Source: Armatimonadota bacterium
Lineage (GTDB): Bacteria; Armatimonadota; Fimbriimonadia; Fimbriimonadales; Fimbriimonadaceae
Reading direction: 5' to 3'
NCBI GenBank assembly: GCA_016223145.1
Contig: JACRPN010000015.1
Location: 52,471 to 116,470 of the forward strand
Length of the DNA: 64,000 nt
A program made the position numbers and the translations under genes. Under the pieces are notes generated by a model. The model was given only the letters and a program-made list of their open reading frames with translations. It ran no database searches and was not told the DNA's origin. Shown here in pieces: positions 51,977-60,083 of this stretch (positions are counted from its first letter, which is position 1; the number at the start of each line of letters is the position of its first letter).

Positions 51977-54900
51977 GCGCTTCGCCCCGCCGATAAGGGT
52001 TCGGCCTCAGTGGCGACCTCTGCCCTGCCTTCCGCCATTCTCACTGGCGCCAGCGTCGAAACGCCCGGCTCCTGCATGGTCACCCCAAGCCAAACCGGCG
52101 CGGCTGCGATGGTGGTGCTGTTGTGCGTGATCACCAGGAATTGCGTCGTTCTGGCAAAGTCGTTAAGCAGGTCTACAAACTTCTCGACATTGCGGCCATC
52201 GAGCGGCGCGTCGACCTCGTCAAGGATCACCAAGGGGCTCGGTTTGACCTTGAGCAGCGAGAAGAGGAAGGTCGCGGCGCAAAGCGATCGTTCACCTCCG
52301 GAAAGCAGCTCCAACCTTTGCCGCTTCTTGCCGGGCAGGGTGACGTCGATCTCGATGCCGCTCTCCAGGAGGTTGTCGGGCTGCGTCAGGCTCACGTGGC
52401 CTTCGCCGCCCTTGAAGATGCTCTGAAAGACTTCAGAGAACGCTGTCTTTACCTTCTCGAAAGTGTCTTTGAACTTGTCTCTGGTGAGGCCGTCGAGCTC
52501 GCGAATTCCCGCTTCAACCTCGCGAATGCCTCCAGAGATGTCGTCGCGCTGCGCGGTCAGTTCATCGAACCGATGGGTCAGCCGCTCGTAGGCTTCGACG
52601 GCCCCAACGTTGACGTCGCCCATCGCCTTCAACTCGCGGCGAAGGCGTGTAGCAAGCGAAAAGGCGTCCTTAGGGAGCTCGACCTCGTGCTCCTTTTCGA
52701 GCGCCTGCTCTTCGGTCATGCCGTACTCCTCCATGAGCCGCTCCGCGGAGGTTGCGCGCTTGGTATCGGCCCTGGCGCGGGCCAGTTCGGCGGAATGGGA
52801 AAGCTCGCCCGCTTTCTGGGCGCTGGCGCGCGCCTCCTTGGCCTGTTCATTGAGCTTAAAGCTTGCTTCCAAACTTGCCTGACGCTTCTTTTGAGCCTCG
52901 TCGAGTTCCTTGCCGACCGCGGTCCTCAGAGCCGCCGCCGCGTCGCGAGCCTTCTCGGCGGCCTCGATTTCTGCGCGGGCCTTTCGGCGCTCGGGCTCCA
53001 GGTTGGTCAGCTTGCGGGTGCGGAGCTGCTCGTGCTCCTTGGCGTTCTGCAGCCTTCTCTCGGCTTGGGCGAGGCGCTCTTGCGCTTGGATCAGCCGGTG
53101 CTCGGCTTCCTGCAGTCGGGCGTCGGCTTGGTCCGCGTCGGCGCTTCGGGCTGCGAGGGCCTTGAGTACGCCGTCGCGCTCGGCTTCCAGGGCCCTGGGG
53201 TCGGAATCCGGCAGCGTGTCGAGTTCTACGGCCTCCAGCTTCTCCCTCTCTGCGTCCAACCGGTCTTTCGCTTTCTGCGTCGAGTTCATTTCGTCGGTTA
53301 GGCTCTGGTGCCACGATCGGGCGTCTTCGACCTCGCCCTTCGCTCCAGCGCCCTTCTGCTGAAGCTCGCCGATCTCCTTCTCCACCTGAGCCCGAGCCTT
53401 TTGACGTGCGGATGCCGACTTGTCGAAGCCCTTCAGGTCTGTGTCCAAAGCTCGGATGCGCTTCGCCAGATCGTCCAGTTCGGCCTTGCGCTGGACGAGC
53501 CCAAAGGTCTGCTTTTCGGATGCGCCGCCCGTAACCGCGCCAGAAGAATGCAGAAGCTCGCCTTCTAGGGTCACCATGCGGCGCCAACCCGAGGTCTTGC
53601 CAAGCTTTAGGGCGGTGTCAAGGTCCTCGACCACCAGCACCCGGCCCAAGAGACTCTCGATCACCGGCCTCACCCGGTCCTCGCAGCGGACCAGGTCGCT
53701 CGCACGCCCGATCACGCCCGCCCGCATGGTGAGCTCCCGCAGGTCCTGGCCGACTTCTTGAGGGCGCATCAGGGATATGGGCTGGAAGGTGGCCCTGCCT
53801 CCCCGATGAGCCTTGAGGAGCTCGATCGCCGTCTTGGCCTCAGATTCGCCGTCGCAGATGAGGTCGTTCGCGGCTCCTCCCAGCGCGGTGTCGATGGCGA
53901 CCGCGTGCTCCTTTGCGACCTCGATGGCCTCGCCGACCGGCAGGTAGGGGCCCTTCAGCAGTCCCCGGTCCGCCGCTTCCAGCACATTTCGCGCGCCCTG
54001 CTGAAGTCCTTCGTGGGCTTGAATCGTGGCCTCGATGCCGTGCGCCAGGCCCTCCAGCCGGGCCCGCTCGGCAAGCAGCTTCCTCGAAGCCTCGCCGTCG
54101 CGGTCGTCCTCGGCGGTCATGGCCCTAAGCCCGGCAACCCGCTTGCCGATCTCCGATTCGATGGCTCCAAACGCGGCCTCGGCCTCTGACAGTGCCGAGA
54201 ATGCCTCCTTGAGCCCGGCTTCGAGGTCGGGTAGGGTCTCCTGAATTCCCTCAAGCTCTCGCTTGATCTCTTCGATCCGGCCGCGACGATGCTCGGCTTC
54301 GGTCTCGCGCCGAAGGCGCAGTCCGTGGGCCTCCCGGGCGTCTGCAAGCCTGGCCTCGATCTCCTGGAGCGACTTCGCGAGTTCCTGGGCCTCTTTGTTC
54401 GCGCCGGCCGTTTCGAGGCGCGTCTTTTCGAGGCGGTCCTTCTCGGTGGTCTCCTCAAGGGTCGCCTGCTGCAACTCCGCCTGGGCTTCGTTCAGGCGCT
54501 TCGCGGAGGTGCCGGCGTCCTCTCCCAGGTTCCTTTCCAGTTCATCCAGGGCCTCCAGGCGCTGGGTCCCGAGCTTTAGCGCGGAGACCGCGCGCTCAAA
54601 GTCTGTAAGGACCTGGTGCTGTCGGCTTCGCAGGCCCTCCAAGGACCGCTCCAGGTCGCCGATCTGCGACCCCGCCGTGCGGGCCTGCTTCTCAAGGTCT
54701 TCGGCGAGCGCCAGCTCCTTGTCGGCCATGCGCTGCGACTCGGCGATCTTGCCCTCGAGTTCCCTCACATCGCGAATGGCCCGGGCCACCTCGACCACCA
54801 GCAGCCCGCTCTCGATCTCGCCGAGAGTGTCGCGAATCGAGCGATAGCGCGCGGCAACCTCGGCCTCCTCCCGCATGGGCTCGCGCTGGTCCTCGATCTC

Positions 54901-55488
54901 GGCGATGAGGTCACCCACGCGGTCCAGGTGAGTCTGAGCCGCCTCCAGGCGCCGCAGCGACTCCAACTTGCGCACCCGGTAGCGCTGCACCCCCGCCGCC
55001 TCGTCCACCCATGCGCGCCGGTCTTCGGCCGAGGCCGCCAGCGCCTGGTCAATTTCCTTTTGACTCACGATGGCGTAGCCCGCACGCCCAAGGCCGCTGT
55101 CCGCAAGGAGTTCGAGGATGTCCTTCAGCCGGCAGGCGCGCCCGTTGATCCGGTAATCGCTGTCGCCGCTGCGGGTGAGCCGCCTGGAGATTTGGACTTC
55201 GCTGGTGTCGATGGGAAGCGAGGCGTCCTCGTTGTCGAAGAGCAGCGCGACTTCCGCGTAGCCGAGCGGTTTGCGGCGGGGGCTGCCGTTGAAGATGACA
55301 TCCTGGCTCGTTACGGCGCGCAGGTGCTTTGGGTTCCCTTCTCCCAAGGCCCAGAGGATCGCATCCACGATGTTGGATTTCCCACAGCCGTTGGGGCCGA
55401 CAACGGCAATGATCGACCCGTCGACGTCGAACTCGGTTCGCTCGGCGAAGGTCTTGAAGCCGTAGATTCGGACTCGTTTCAGGCGCAT
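51973..55488 (-). CDS. smc: Chromosome segregation protein SMC
   Basis: ATPase of the condensin-like complex, 1171 residues. Walker A at about residues 31-40 (GPNGCGKSNIVDAILWALGE). Long coiled coils (about 165-490 and 660-1000) are broken by the hinge at about 500-640 (GPYLPVGEAIEVAKEHAVAI, LICDGESEAKTAIELLK, VGQDLRELTMRAGVIGRASD). The C-terminal head has the signature LELLSGGERSLCAATF, Walker B PLVILDEVDAPLDGRN, and the D-loop. ScpA/ScpB are not in this window. The segment VEDARSWHQSLTDEMNSTQK and repeats of Ala-Glu-rich heptads are normal for the family. A 401-bp repeat spacer lies upstream. Confidence 0.97.
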   Translation of the reverse strand: MRLKRVRIYGFKTFAERTEFDVDGSIIAVVGPNGCGKSNIVDAILWALGEGNPKHLRAVTSQDVIFNGSPRRKPLGYAEVALLFDNEDASLPIDTSEVQISRRLTRSGDSDYRINGRACRLKDILELLADSGLGRAGYAIVSQKEIDQALAASAEDRRAWVDEAAGVQRYRVRKLESLRRLEAAQTHLDRVGDLIAEIEDQREPMREEAEVAARYRSIRDTLGEIESGLLVVEVARAIRDVRELEGKIAESQRMADKELALAEDLEKQARTAGSQIGDLERSLEGLRSRQHQVLTDFERAVSALKLGTQRLEALDELERNLGEDAGTSAKRLNEAQAELQQATLEETTEKDRLEKTRLETAGANKEAQELAKSLQEIEARLADAREAHGLRLRRETEAEHRRGRIEEIKRELEGIQETLPDLEAGLKEAFSALSEAEAAFGAIESEIGKRVAGLRAMTAEDDRDGEASRKLLAERARLEGLAHGIEATIQAHEGLQQGARNVLEAADRGLLKGPYLPVGEAIEVAKEHAVAIDTALGGAANDLICDGESEAKTAIELLKAHRGGRATFQPISLMRPQEVGQDLRELTMRAGVIGRASDLVRCEDRVRPVIESLLGRVLVVEDLDTALKLGKTSGWRRMVTLEGELLHSSGAVTGGASEKQTFGLVQRKAELDDLAKRIRALDTDLKGFDKSASARQKARAQVEKEIGELQQKGAGAKGEVEDARSWHQSLTDEMNSTQKAKDRLDAEREKLEAVELDTLPDSDPRALEAERDGVLKALAARSADADQADARLQEAEHRLIQAQERLAQAERRLQNAKEHEQLRTRKLTNLEPERRKARAEIEAAEKARDAAAALRTAVGKELDEAQKKRQASLEASFKLNEQAKEARASAQKAGELSHSAELARARADTKRATSAERLMEEYGMTEEQALEKEHEVELPKDAFSLATRLRRELKAMGDVNVGAVEAYERLTHRFDELTAQRDDISGGIREVEAGIRELDGLTRDKFKDTFEKVKTAFSEVFQSIFKGGEGHVSLTQPDNLLESGIEIDVTLPGKKRQRLELLSGGERSLCAATFLFSLLKVKPSPLVILDEVDAPLDGRNVEKFVDLLNDFARTTQFLVITHNSTTIAAAPVWLGVTMQEPGVSTLAPVRMAEGRAEVATEAEPLSAGRSA

Positions 55489-55889
55489 GGCTTGGGACGT
55501 GAGGGGTTGAGAGGGTGAGTGGGTGAAAGGGTGAGTCGGTGAATAGGTGAAAGGGTGAGGGGTTGAGGGGGTCGGTGAGGGGGTGGCTCAACGAGTACGT
55601 GAACTGTGAGAACGAGCTAAGGATAACGAACCCGATTCGGCGATCTCAAATGCCGCATCCCAGATTTCAAATCTCAAATCTCTAATCTGAATTCTCTGAG
55701 TGCCATTCCGCGATCGTCATTCGTCAACCGTCAACCCTTAATCGTCATGCGTCATTCGTCAATCATCATTCGTCTTTCGTCCATCCTGGGACCCCTCACT
55801 CTACCGGTGAATTCAGGTTCACGGCAAGGGCGGTTTTCCCCACTTCCTGTGTGGCAAGGCTTCTGCCCCAATCGTCTCCCGGGTGCCGG
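55489..55889. repeat. 401-bp spacer of degenerate tandem repeats
   Basis: GGTGAGTGGGTGAAAGGGTG-type units (55511-55590), TTTCAAATCTCAAATCTC-type units (55668-55692) and GTCATTCGTCAACCGTCAAC-type units (55718-55790). No gene; no clear promoter for smc. Confidence 0.6.
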
Positions 55890-56531
55890 CTACACGGCAG
55901 GCTCAGTTGGCCTTGCCATTTCAAAAACCTCCGGCACCGCAAGGTCCACATACTCCCTTCCACCCAGCCTCCCAATTGGGCGGAATCGCTCGGAGAGCAC
56001 GCGCTCGGTTTCGGGGTCCCACAGTTCGGTGCTCAGGTGAACGCGCAGAATCTCGCCGATCACGTAGACCGTGCCGCTCTTGCCTTCCCCATGCCGGATC
56101 ACCTGAAAGCGGCGACATTCAAACTGCACCGGGCTTTCTTTCACACGTGGCGGAAAGACCGTCTCGCTCGCGATCTCCTCAAAGCCCGAAACCTTCCACT
56201 CATCGACTTCCGGGGGGTAATCAAAGGACGCAGCGTTCATACGATCGGCCATGGACCGCGTGACCAGATTCACCACGAACTCCCCGGTCTCCTCGATGTT
56301 GCGAAGGGTGTCCTTGGGCTCGCCAGTGGGGAGAAGCACGGGGCAAAACACCAGGCTGGGAGGGTTGGAGCCACCGGCCATGAAGAAGCTGAAGGGCGCG
56401 AGGTTGGGGGTCCCGTCCCTGGCGACGGTGCTCACGAACGCGATCGGGCGAGGCTGGATGGTGGCGGTCAGGATTCCGTAAGCCTTCGAGACGCGCATCG
56501 CCTTGAGGTCCAAGGAGACAAAGGTGCCCAC
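55890..56531 (-). CDS. Flavin reductase-like (DIM6/NTAB) FMN-binding protein
   Basis: 213 residues. The split-barrel flavin-binding domain is typical: YGILTATIQPRPIAFVSTVA, GTPNLAPFSFFMAGGSNPPS, KDTLRNIEETGEFVVNLVTR, FECRRFQVIRHGEGKSGTVY. These proteins bind FMN and reduce or use flavin; the exact reaction is unknown. The N-terminal eleven residues may be upstream of the true start (MRVSKAYG at residue 12). Separate from smc by the repeat spacer, 38 bp before the NlpC/P60 gene end. Confidence 0.88.
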   Translation of the reverse strand: MGTFVSLDLKAMRVSKAYGILTATIQPRPIAFVSTVARDGTPNLAPFSFFMAGGSNPPSLVFCPVLLPTGEPKDTLRNIEETGEFVVNLVTRSMADRMNAASFDYPPEVDEWKVSGFEEIASETVFPPRVKESPVQFECRRFQVIRHGEGKSGTVYVIGEILRVHLSTELWDPETERVLSERFRPIGRLGGREYVDLAVPEVFEMARPTEPAV

Positions 56532-56569
56532 GGGGGAATTATGAGGCCTGGGGGCTCGAAGCAGCCGCC

Positions 56570-58021
56570 TTAGTTCTGGCCGGAATCGTCCGCGCCATCA
56601 GCGTGCTCGCCGATTGGCTTGCTCGACGACTTTGCGGCGACCTGCGCGGGCTTGGAAGCGGCCTTCTGGGGGGCGCTCTTTGTGGCCTGTGCCCTGCCGC
56701 CAACCGGCCTGCGCGCACCCACAAACCGCGAAGCATAGTAGCCGTCGCTGAGGCGATCTTCACGTACGCGGCCCTTGGCGCTGCTCGCATGGACGAATAC
56801 GCCGTTGCCCTTGTAGATGCCCACGTGGTTCACGCGGCGGGAGCGTCCAGTATGGAAAAACACGAGGTCGCCGGGCTTAAGCTCACTCTTCGAGACCGAA
56901 GCGCCGGTCTTGGATTGCTCGCGGCTGGTCCTGGGCAGCTTCACGCCCATCTTTTTGTAGACCTGCGTGGTGAGCCCGGAGCAATCGGTCGCGCCGCGGC
57001 TGGCCGAACCGTACCGATAGCGGGTACCGAGCATCGCCATGGCGTTGTCCACAACGGCGTTCCCGGTCTTCGGGCTGTAAACGACCCGAGAGCGAGAGTC
57101 GTCCTTGCGCGAATACTGGCGCTTGGAGCTGCTGCGGGCCTTGACGTAGGCTGATGAGCTCATCGGTTTGAGCATGTCTCCACGGACCCAGCCGACGGTA
57201 CCGCGCGGGAACTTGAGCTTGTACCAGTCGCCCGCTCGGTCGAGGACGGTGACCGAAGTTCCGCGATCCACCTTCGTCACAACCGAGGAACTCGCGCTTG
57301 CGTCCCGGCGAATGTTTACCGCGTCGCGTGCCACCACCGCGCGGCGGGTCCTGATGCGCGCGATGCCGCTGCTGGAGGCCGATTTGGCGGCGACCTTCGT
57401 CGAGCCGTTTGGCAGGGCGATCTTCTGCCCGATCTGCAGGCGCGTCCAGTCCAGATTCGGGTTGGCTGCTCGGATCAGCGAGGGCTTGGTGTCGAACTTT
57501 CGTGCGATGACCCAGTCGTTGTCGCCGGAGACCACGGTGTAGCCACCCGATGGCTTCTTGGGTGCTGGGCTCAGCAGCTTGGCGACGGGGTTCGCGGCCG
57601 GCTTTGCGGGAGCAGCGCTCTTTGCGGCCACTTTGGGAAGCGGCTTGGCTGCCACCTTGGCGGCCTGCTTGGCCGGATTGCTCGCGGCGGTTTTTGGTGC
57701 GGCCTTTCCCGCGAAACTGACGAGCATGAGTTGAGCCACGGGGCTCGAATCAAAGGAAATGGCTTCCAGGGCGTCCTTTCTGAGAAGGTCCGTGGGGAGT
57801 TTCGGATGCAGCCGCTCGGGGATGAAAATCTGGTAGCCCAGCTTCAACTTGTGAATCTTGTTGATGCCGTTGGCGTGGGCCAGGTCAATCGTGTCGACAG
57901 AGTAGCGCGAGGCAATTTGAGAGAGAGTTTCGCCCTGCTGAACGATGTGGGTGAGGCTTTGGCCTATTGCCGCCGGTGTCGCGATGATTCCAAGCGCAAA
58001 GGCGCACCATGTCCTCCCCAT
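56570..58021 (-). CDS. Exported NlpC/P60 peptidoglycan hydrolase with two LysM and an SH3 domain
   Basis: 483 residues, classic AGGAGG 5 nt upstream. Order: signal peptide (1-20), LysM at about 26-68 (IVQQGETLSQIASRYSVD), an Ala/Lys/Pro-rich linker, a second LysM at about 161-204 (YTVVSGDNDWVIARKFDTKP), a bacterial SH3 at about 227-284 (RGTVGWVRGDML) and NlpC/P60 at about 320-425. Catalytic residues: Cys347 (ATDCSGL), His399 (VNHVGIY) and His411 (FVHASS). It cuts peptide cross-links in peptidoglycan. The C-terminal 50 residues are Ala/Lys/Ser-rich. A consensus-like promoter lies 70 bp upstream. Confidence 0.95.
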   Translation of the reverse strand: MGRTWCAFALGIIATPAAIGQSLTHIVQQGETLSQIASRYSVDTIDLAHANGINKIHKLKLGYQIFIPERLHPKLPTDLLRKDALEAISFDSSPVAQLMLVSFAGKAAPKTAASNPAKQAAKVAAKPLPKVAAKSAAPAKPAANPVAKLLSPAPKKPSGGYTVVSGDNDWVIARKFDTKPSLIRAANPNLDWTRLQIGQKIALPNGSTKVAAKSASSSGIARIRTRRAVVARDAVNIRRDASASSSVVTKVDRGTSVTVLDRAGDWYKLKFPRGTVGWVRGDMLKPMSSSAYVKARSSSKRQYSRKDDSRSRVVYSPKTGNAVVDNAMAMLGTRYRYGSASRGATDCSGLTTQVYKKMGVKLPRTSREQSKTGASVSKSELKPGDLVFFHTGRSRRVNHVGIYKGNGVFVHASSAKGRVREDRLSDGYYASRFVGARRPVGGRAQATKSAPQKAASKPAQVAAKSSSKPIGEHADGADDSGQN

Positions 58022-58088
58022 CGTTCCTCCTAAGCGGTCTCCCGAACTCCCTTGAACGGGGCCCGGATGTAGTCGCCGCTTACCGAAG

Positions 58089-58118
58089 ACAGTACCCGCG
58101 CGAAGGTCTCCTTGTCAA
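58089..58118 (-). promoter_or_regulatory. Promoter TTGACA-N18-TACTGT for the NlpC/P60 gene
   Basis: TTGACA (58113-58118, minus strand) and TACTGT (58089-58094) at 18-bp spacing; leader of about 60 nt with AGGAGG. The -35 is a perfect match; the -10 keeps T, A and final T. Confidence 0.6.
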
Positions 58119-58131
58119 CCTTTTGGAGGCC

Positions 58132-58155
58132 ATTTGAGTTCAAAGCCACTCAAAT
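58132..58155. promoter_or_regulatory. Perfect dyad ATTTGAGT-N8-ACTCAAAT
   Basis: 8-bp arms at 58132-58139 and 58148-58155, 13 bp upstream of the NlpC/P60 -35. Symmetry and position suit a regulator dimer; no regulator is encoded nearby. The rest of the 315-bp divergent gap (58022-58336) shows no other feature I can support. Confidence 0.4.
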
Positions 58156-58336
58156 CGGCACGAGGCTGACCCTCTGAACCCGCCGCAAAGGGCGCTCTTC
58201 CTTGTCAGTAGTTACGAATCAGACACCCCGAATTGTTGCCAGTTGTGGAAAACTATCGGCGCATCAAGGCCCGTGAGGCACGAGCCGATGACCGTAATTG
58301 TTATCGAGATCGAACCCTGAACCGAGCGTCGAGCGC

Positions 58337-59206
58337 ATGCTGAGCACCCTCATCGTCAACTGGAACACGCGGGACCTGCTCCTCGAATGCCTCGAATCGC
58401 TCCGCCAGAACCCGCCGGACCTCCCCTCGGAGGTCATCGTGGTCGATAACGCTTCAACCGATGGCAGCGCGGACGCCGTTCGCGAGCGGTGTCCCGAGGT
58501 CATGCTCCTCGAACCGGGAGTGAACCTGGGCTATGCGGCCGGAAACAACCGGGCCTTTGGCGCTGCGAACGGCGAGTGGCTCCTAACCCTCAACCCGGAC
58601 ACCGTCATCGCAGAGGGCCAGCTTCAAGCAATGATCAACGCCTTGGCTGCCAAGCCGGAGTTTGGCTGCGCAGCGCCAAAACTGGTGGGCAATGACGGCA
58701 AGCTGCAGCGGTCCGTGCGGGGGTTCCCCACGTTTTTGGGCATCCTGGGAGACATGACCGGGCTTGGCAAGCTGTTCCCGGGATCCCGCCTGGACTCTTA
58801 CAGGCTGAGTTCGATGAACTATGACGTGGAAGGCGAAGCCCCTCAGCCAATGGGCACGTTCCTTCTCTTTCGGTGCGATGCGTTAGCAAAGGTTGGCGAC
58901 CCCAGGGCCCCCTTCGACGAGTCGTTTCCCATCTTTTTCAACGAAGTGGACCTCCTCTACAGGCTAAAGAAGGCGGGGCTTCCATGCCTATTCGTGCCTT
59001 CGGTGGCCGTCCAGCACCTGGGCGGCGCGAGCACGCGGCAGGTCAAGAAAGCGATGATTTGGGAGTCGCACCGAAGCCTGCTGCGCTTTTTCGTCAAGCA
59101 CTATCGAACGGCCCTCAACGCATGGGCCTTTCCGATTCTGTCGATGTTCGTCCTTGGCGGTGCGCTGATCCGCGCAAGGGGGTTTAGTGCCGGATTTCGA
59201 CCTTAG
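58337..59206 (+). CDS. GT2-family glycosyltransferase (rhamnosyltransferase-like)
   Basis: 289 residues from ATG 58337; an upstream in-frame start at 58298 adds unconserved sequence. GT-A fold with LIVNWNTRDLLLECLESL at the start, VIVVDNASTDGSADAVRE, AAGNNRAFGAANGEWLLTLN, NPDTVIAEGQLQ (DxD-like), RSVRGFPTFLGILGD and MGTFLLFRCDALAKVGDPRA. The order matches WbbL-type cytosolic or membrane-attached transferases; substrate unknown. A membrane-like stretch near the C terminus (AFPILSMFVLGGALIRARG) may anchor it. Overlaps the next gene by 20 bp. Confidence 0.93.
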   Translation: MLSTLIVNWNTRDLLLECLESLRQNPPDLPSEVIVVDNASTDGSADAVRERCPEVMLLEPGVNLGYAAGNNRAFGAANGEWLLTLNPDTVIAEGQLQAMINALAAKPEFGCAAPKLVGNDGKLQRSVRGFPTFLGILGDMTGLGKLFPGSRLDSYRLSSMNYDVEGEAPQPMGTFLLFRCDALAKVGDPRAPFDESFPIFFNEVDLLYRLKKAGLPCLFVPSVAVQHLGGASTRQVKKAMIWESHRSLLRFFVKHYRTALNAWAFPILSMFVLGGALIRARGFSAGFRP

Positions 59207-60083
59207 CGTCACGATCTGCTCTTGGAACACCGTGGCGCTCCTTGAGGAGTGCCTTCGGAGCCTCGCCGCCGTGCGCGATGAGGCCAGTTTCGAGGTCATC
59301 GTGGTCGACAACGGCTCGACGGACGGCTCGGCTCAGGCGGTTCGAGAGCGGCACTCCTGGGTCCGGCTGCTTGCTCAGGACAAGAACCTCGGGTTCACTG
59401 GCGGGCACAATTTGGCGATCCGCGAGCGCCGCGGCAGGCATGCTTTCTTGCTCAACTCCGATGCAACGGTCCACCCCGGCGCGCTCAAGACCCTGCTGGA
59501 GTTTCACGCACAAAACTCGGACATTGGGATCATCGGTCCACGCATCCTGAACCCGGACGGCTCGCTTCAGATGAGCTGCCGGACGTTCCCCATCCCCGCG
59601 GCGGCGCTGTTCAGAAACACCTTTCTCGGAAAGCTCTTCCCGAACAGCCGGTACGTCCGCGAGTACCTGATGAAGGACTGGGACCACAGCGCTCTTCGCG
59701 ATGTGGATTGGGTCTCCGGGGCCGCCATGTTCGTCTCTAGCGAGGCGATCGAAAAGGTCGGGCTCATGGACGAGGCGTTCTTTATGTACTGCGAGGATGT
59801 CGACTGGTGCTTTCGGGCGCACAAGGCCGGATTTCGGGTCGTGTATCTGCCCACGGCCGTCGTGACTCACGCCATCGGCAAGAGCACCGACCAAGCTGCC
59901 AACCGCATGATTCTGCGCTTCCACCGCTCGATGCTCTACTTCTACAAGAAGAACCTGCTCCCTGAACGGCCCGTATGGGCCAGGCCCGCGCTGTGGCTCT
60001 TCGCGCTTGGCGCCCTTACGGCGCGTGCCTCGATTTTCATCGTGAAGAACAAGATCGACAAGGTCCGCAGGAGGCTCGCCTGA
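59187..60083 (+). CDS. GT2-family glycosyltransferase (paralogue of the preceding gene)
   Basis: 298 residues from a GTG at 59187. Same layout: VTICSWNTVALLEECLRSLA, IVVDNGSTDGSAQAVRERHS, LNSDATVHPGALKTLLEF, RTFPIPAAALFRNTFLGKLF, WVSGAAMFVSSEAIEKVGLM and AFFMYCEDVDWCFRAHKAGF (catalytic-side ED...W/C/FR). C-terminal hydrophobic segment about residues 268-288. It overlaps the preceding transferase by 20 bp, and its stop overlaps the next start (TGATG). Together the pair probably adds consecutive sugars. Confidence 0.93.
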   Translation: MPDFDLSVTICSWNTVALLEECLRSLAAVRDEASFEVIVVDNGSTDGSAQAVRERHSWVRLLAQDKNLGFTGGHNLAIRERRGRHAFLLNSDATVHPGALKTLLEFHAQNSDIGIIGPRILNPDGSLQMSCRTFPIPAAALFRNTFLGKLFPNSRYVREYLMKDWDHSALRDVDWVSGAAMFVSSEAIEKVGLMDEAFFMYCEDVDWCFRAHKAGFRVVYLPTAVVTHAIGKSTDQAANRMILRFHRSMLYFYKKNLLPERPVWARPALWLFALGALTARASIFIVKNKIDKVRRRLA

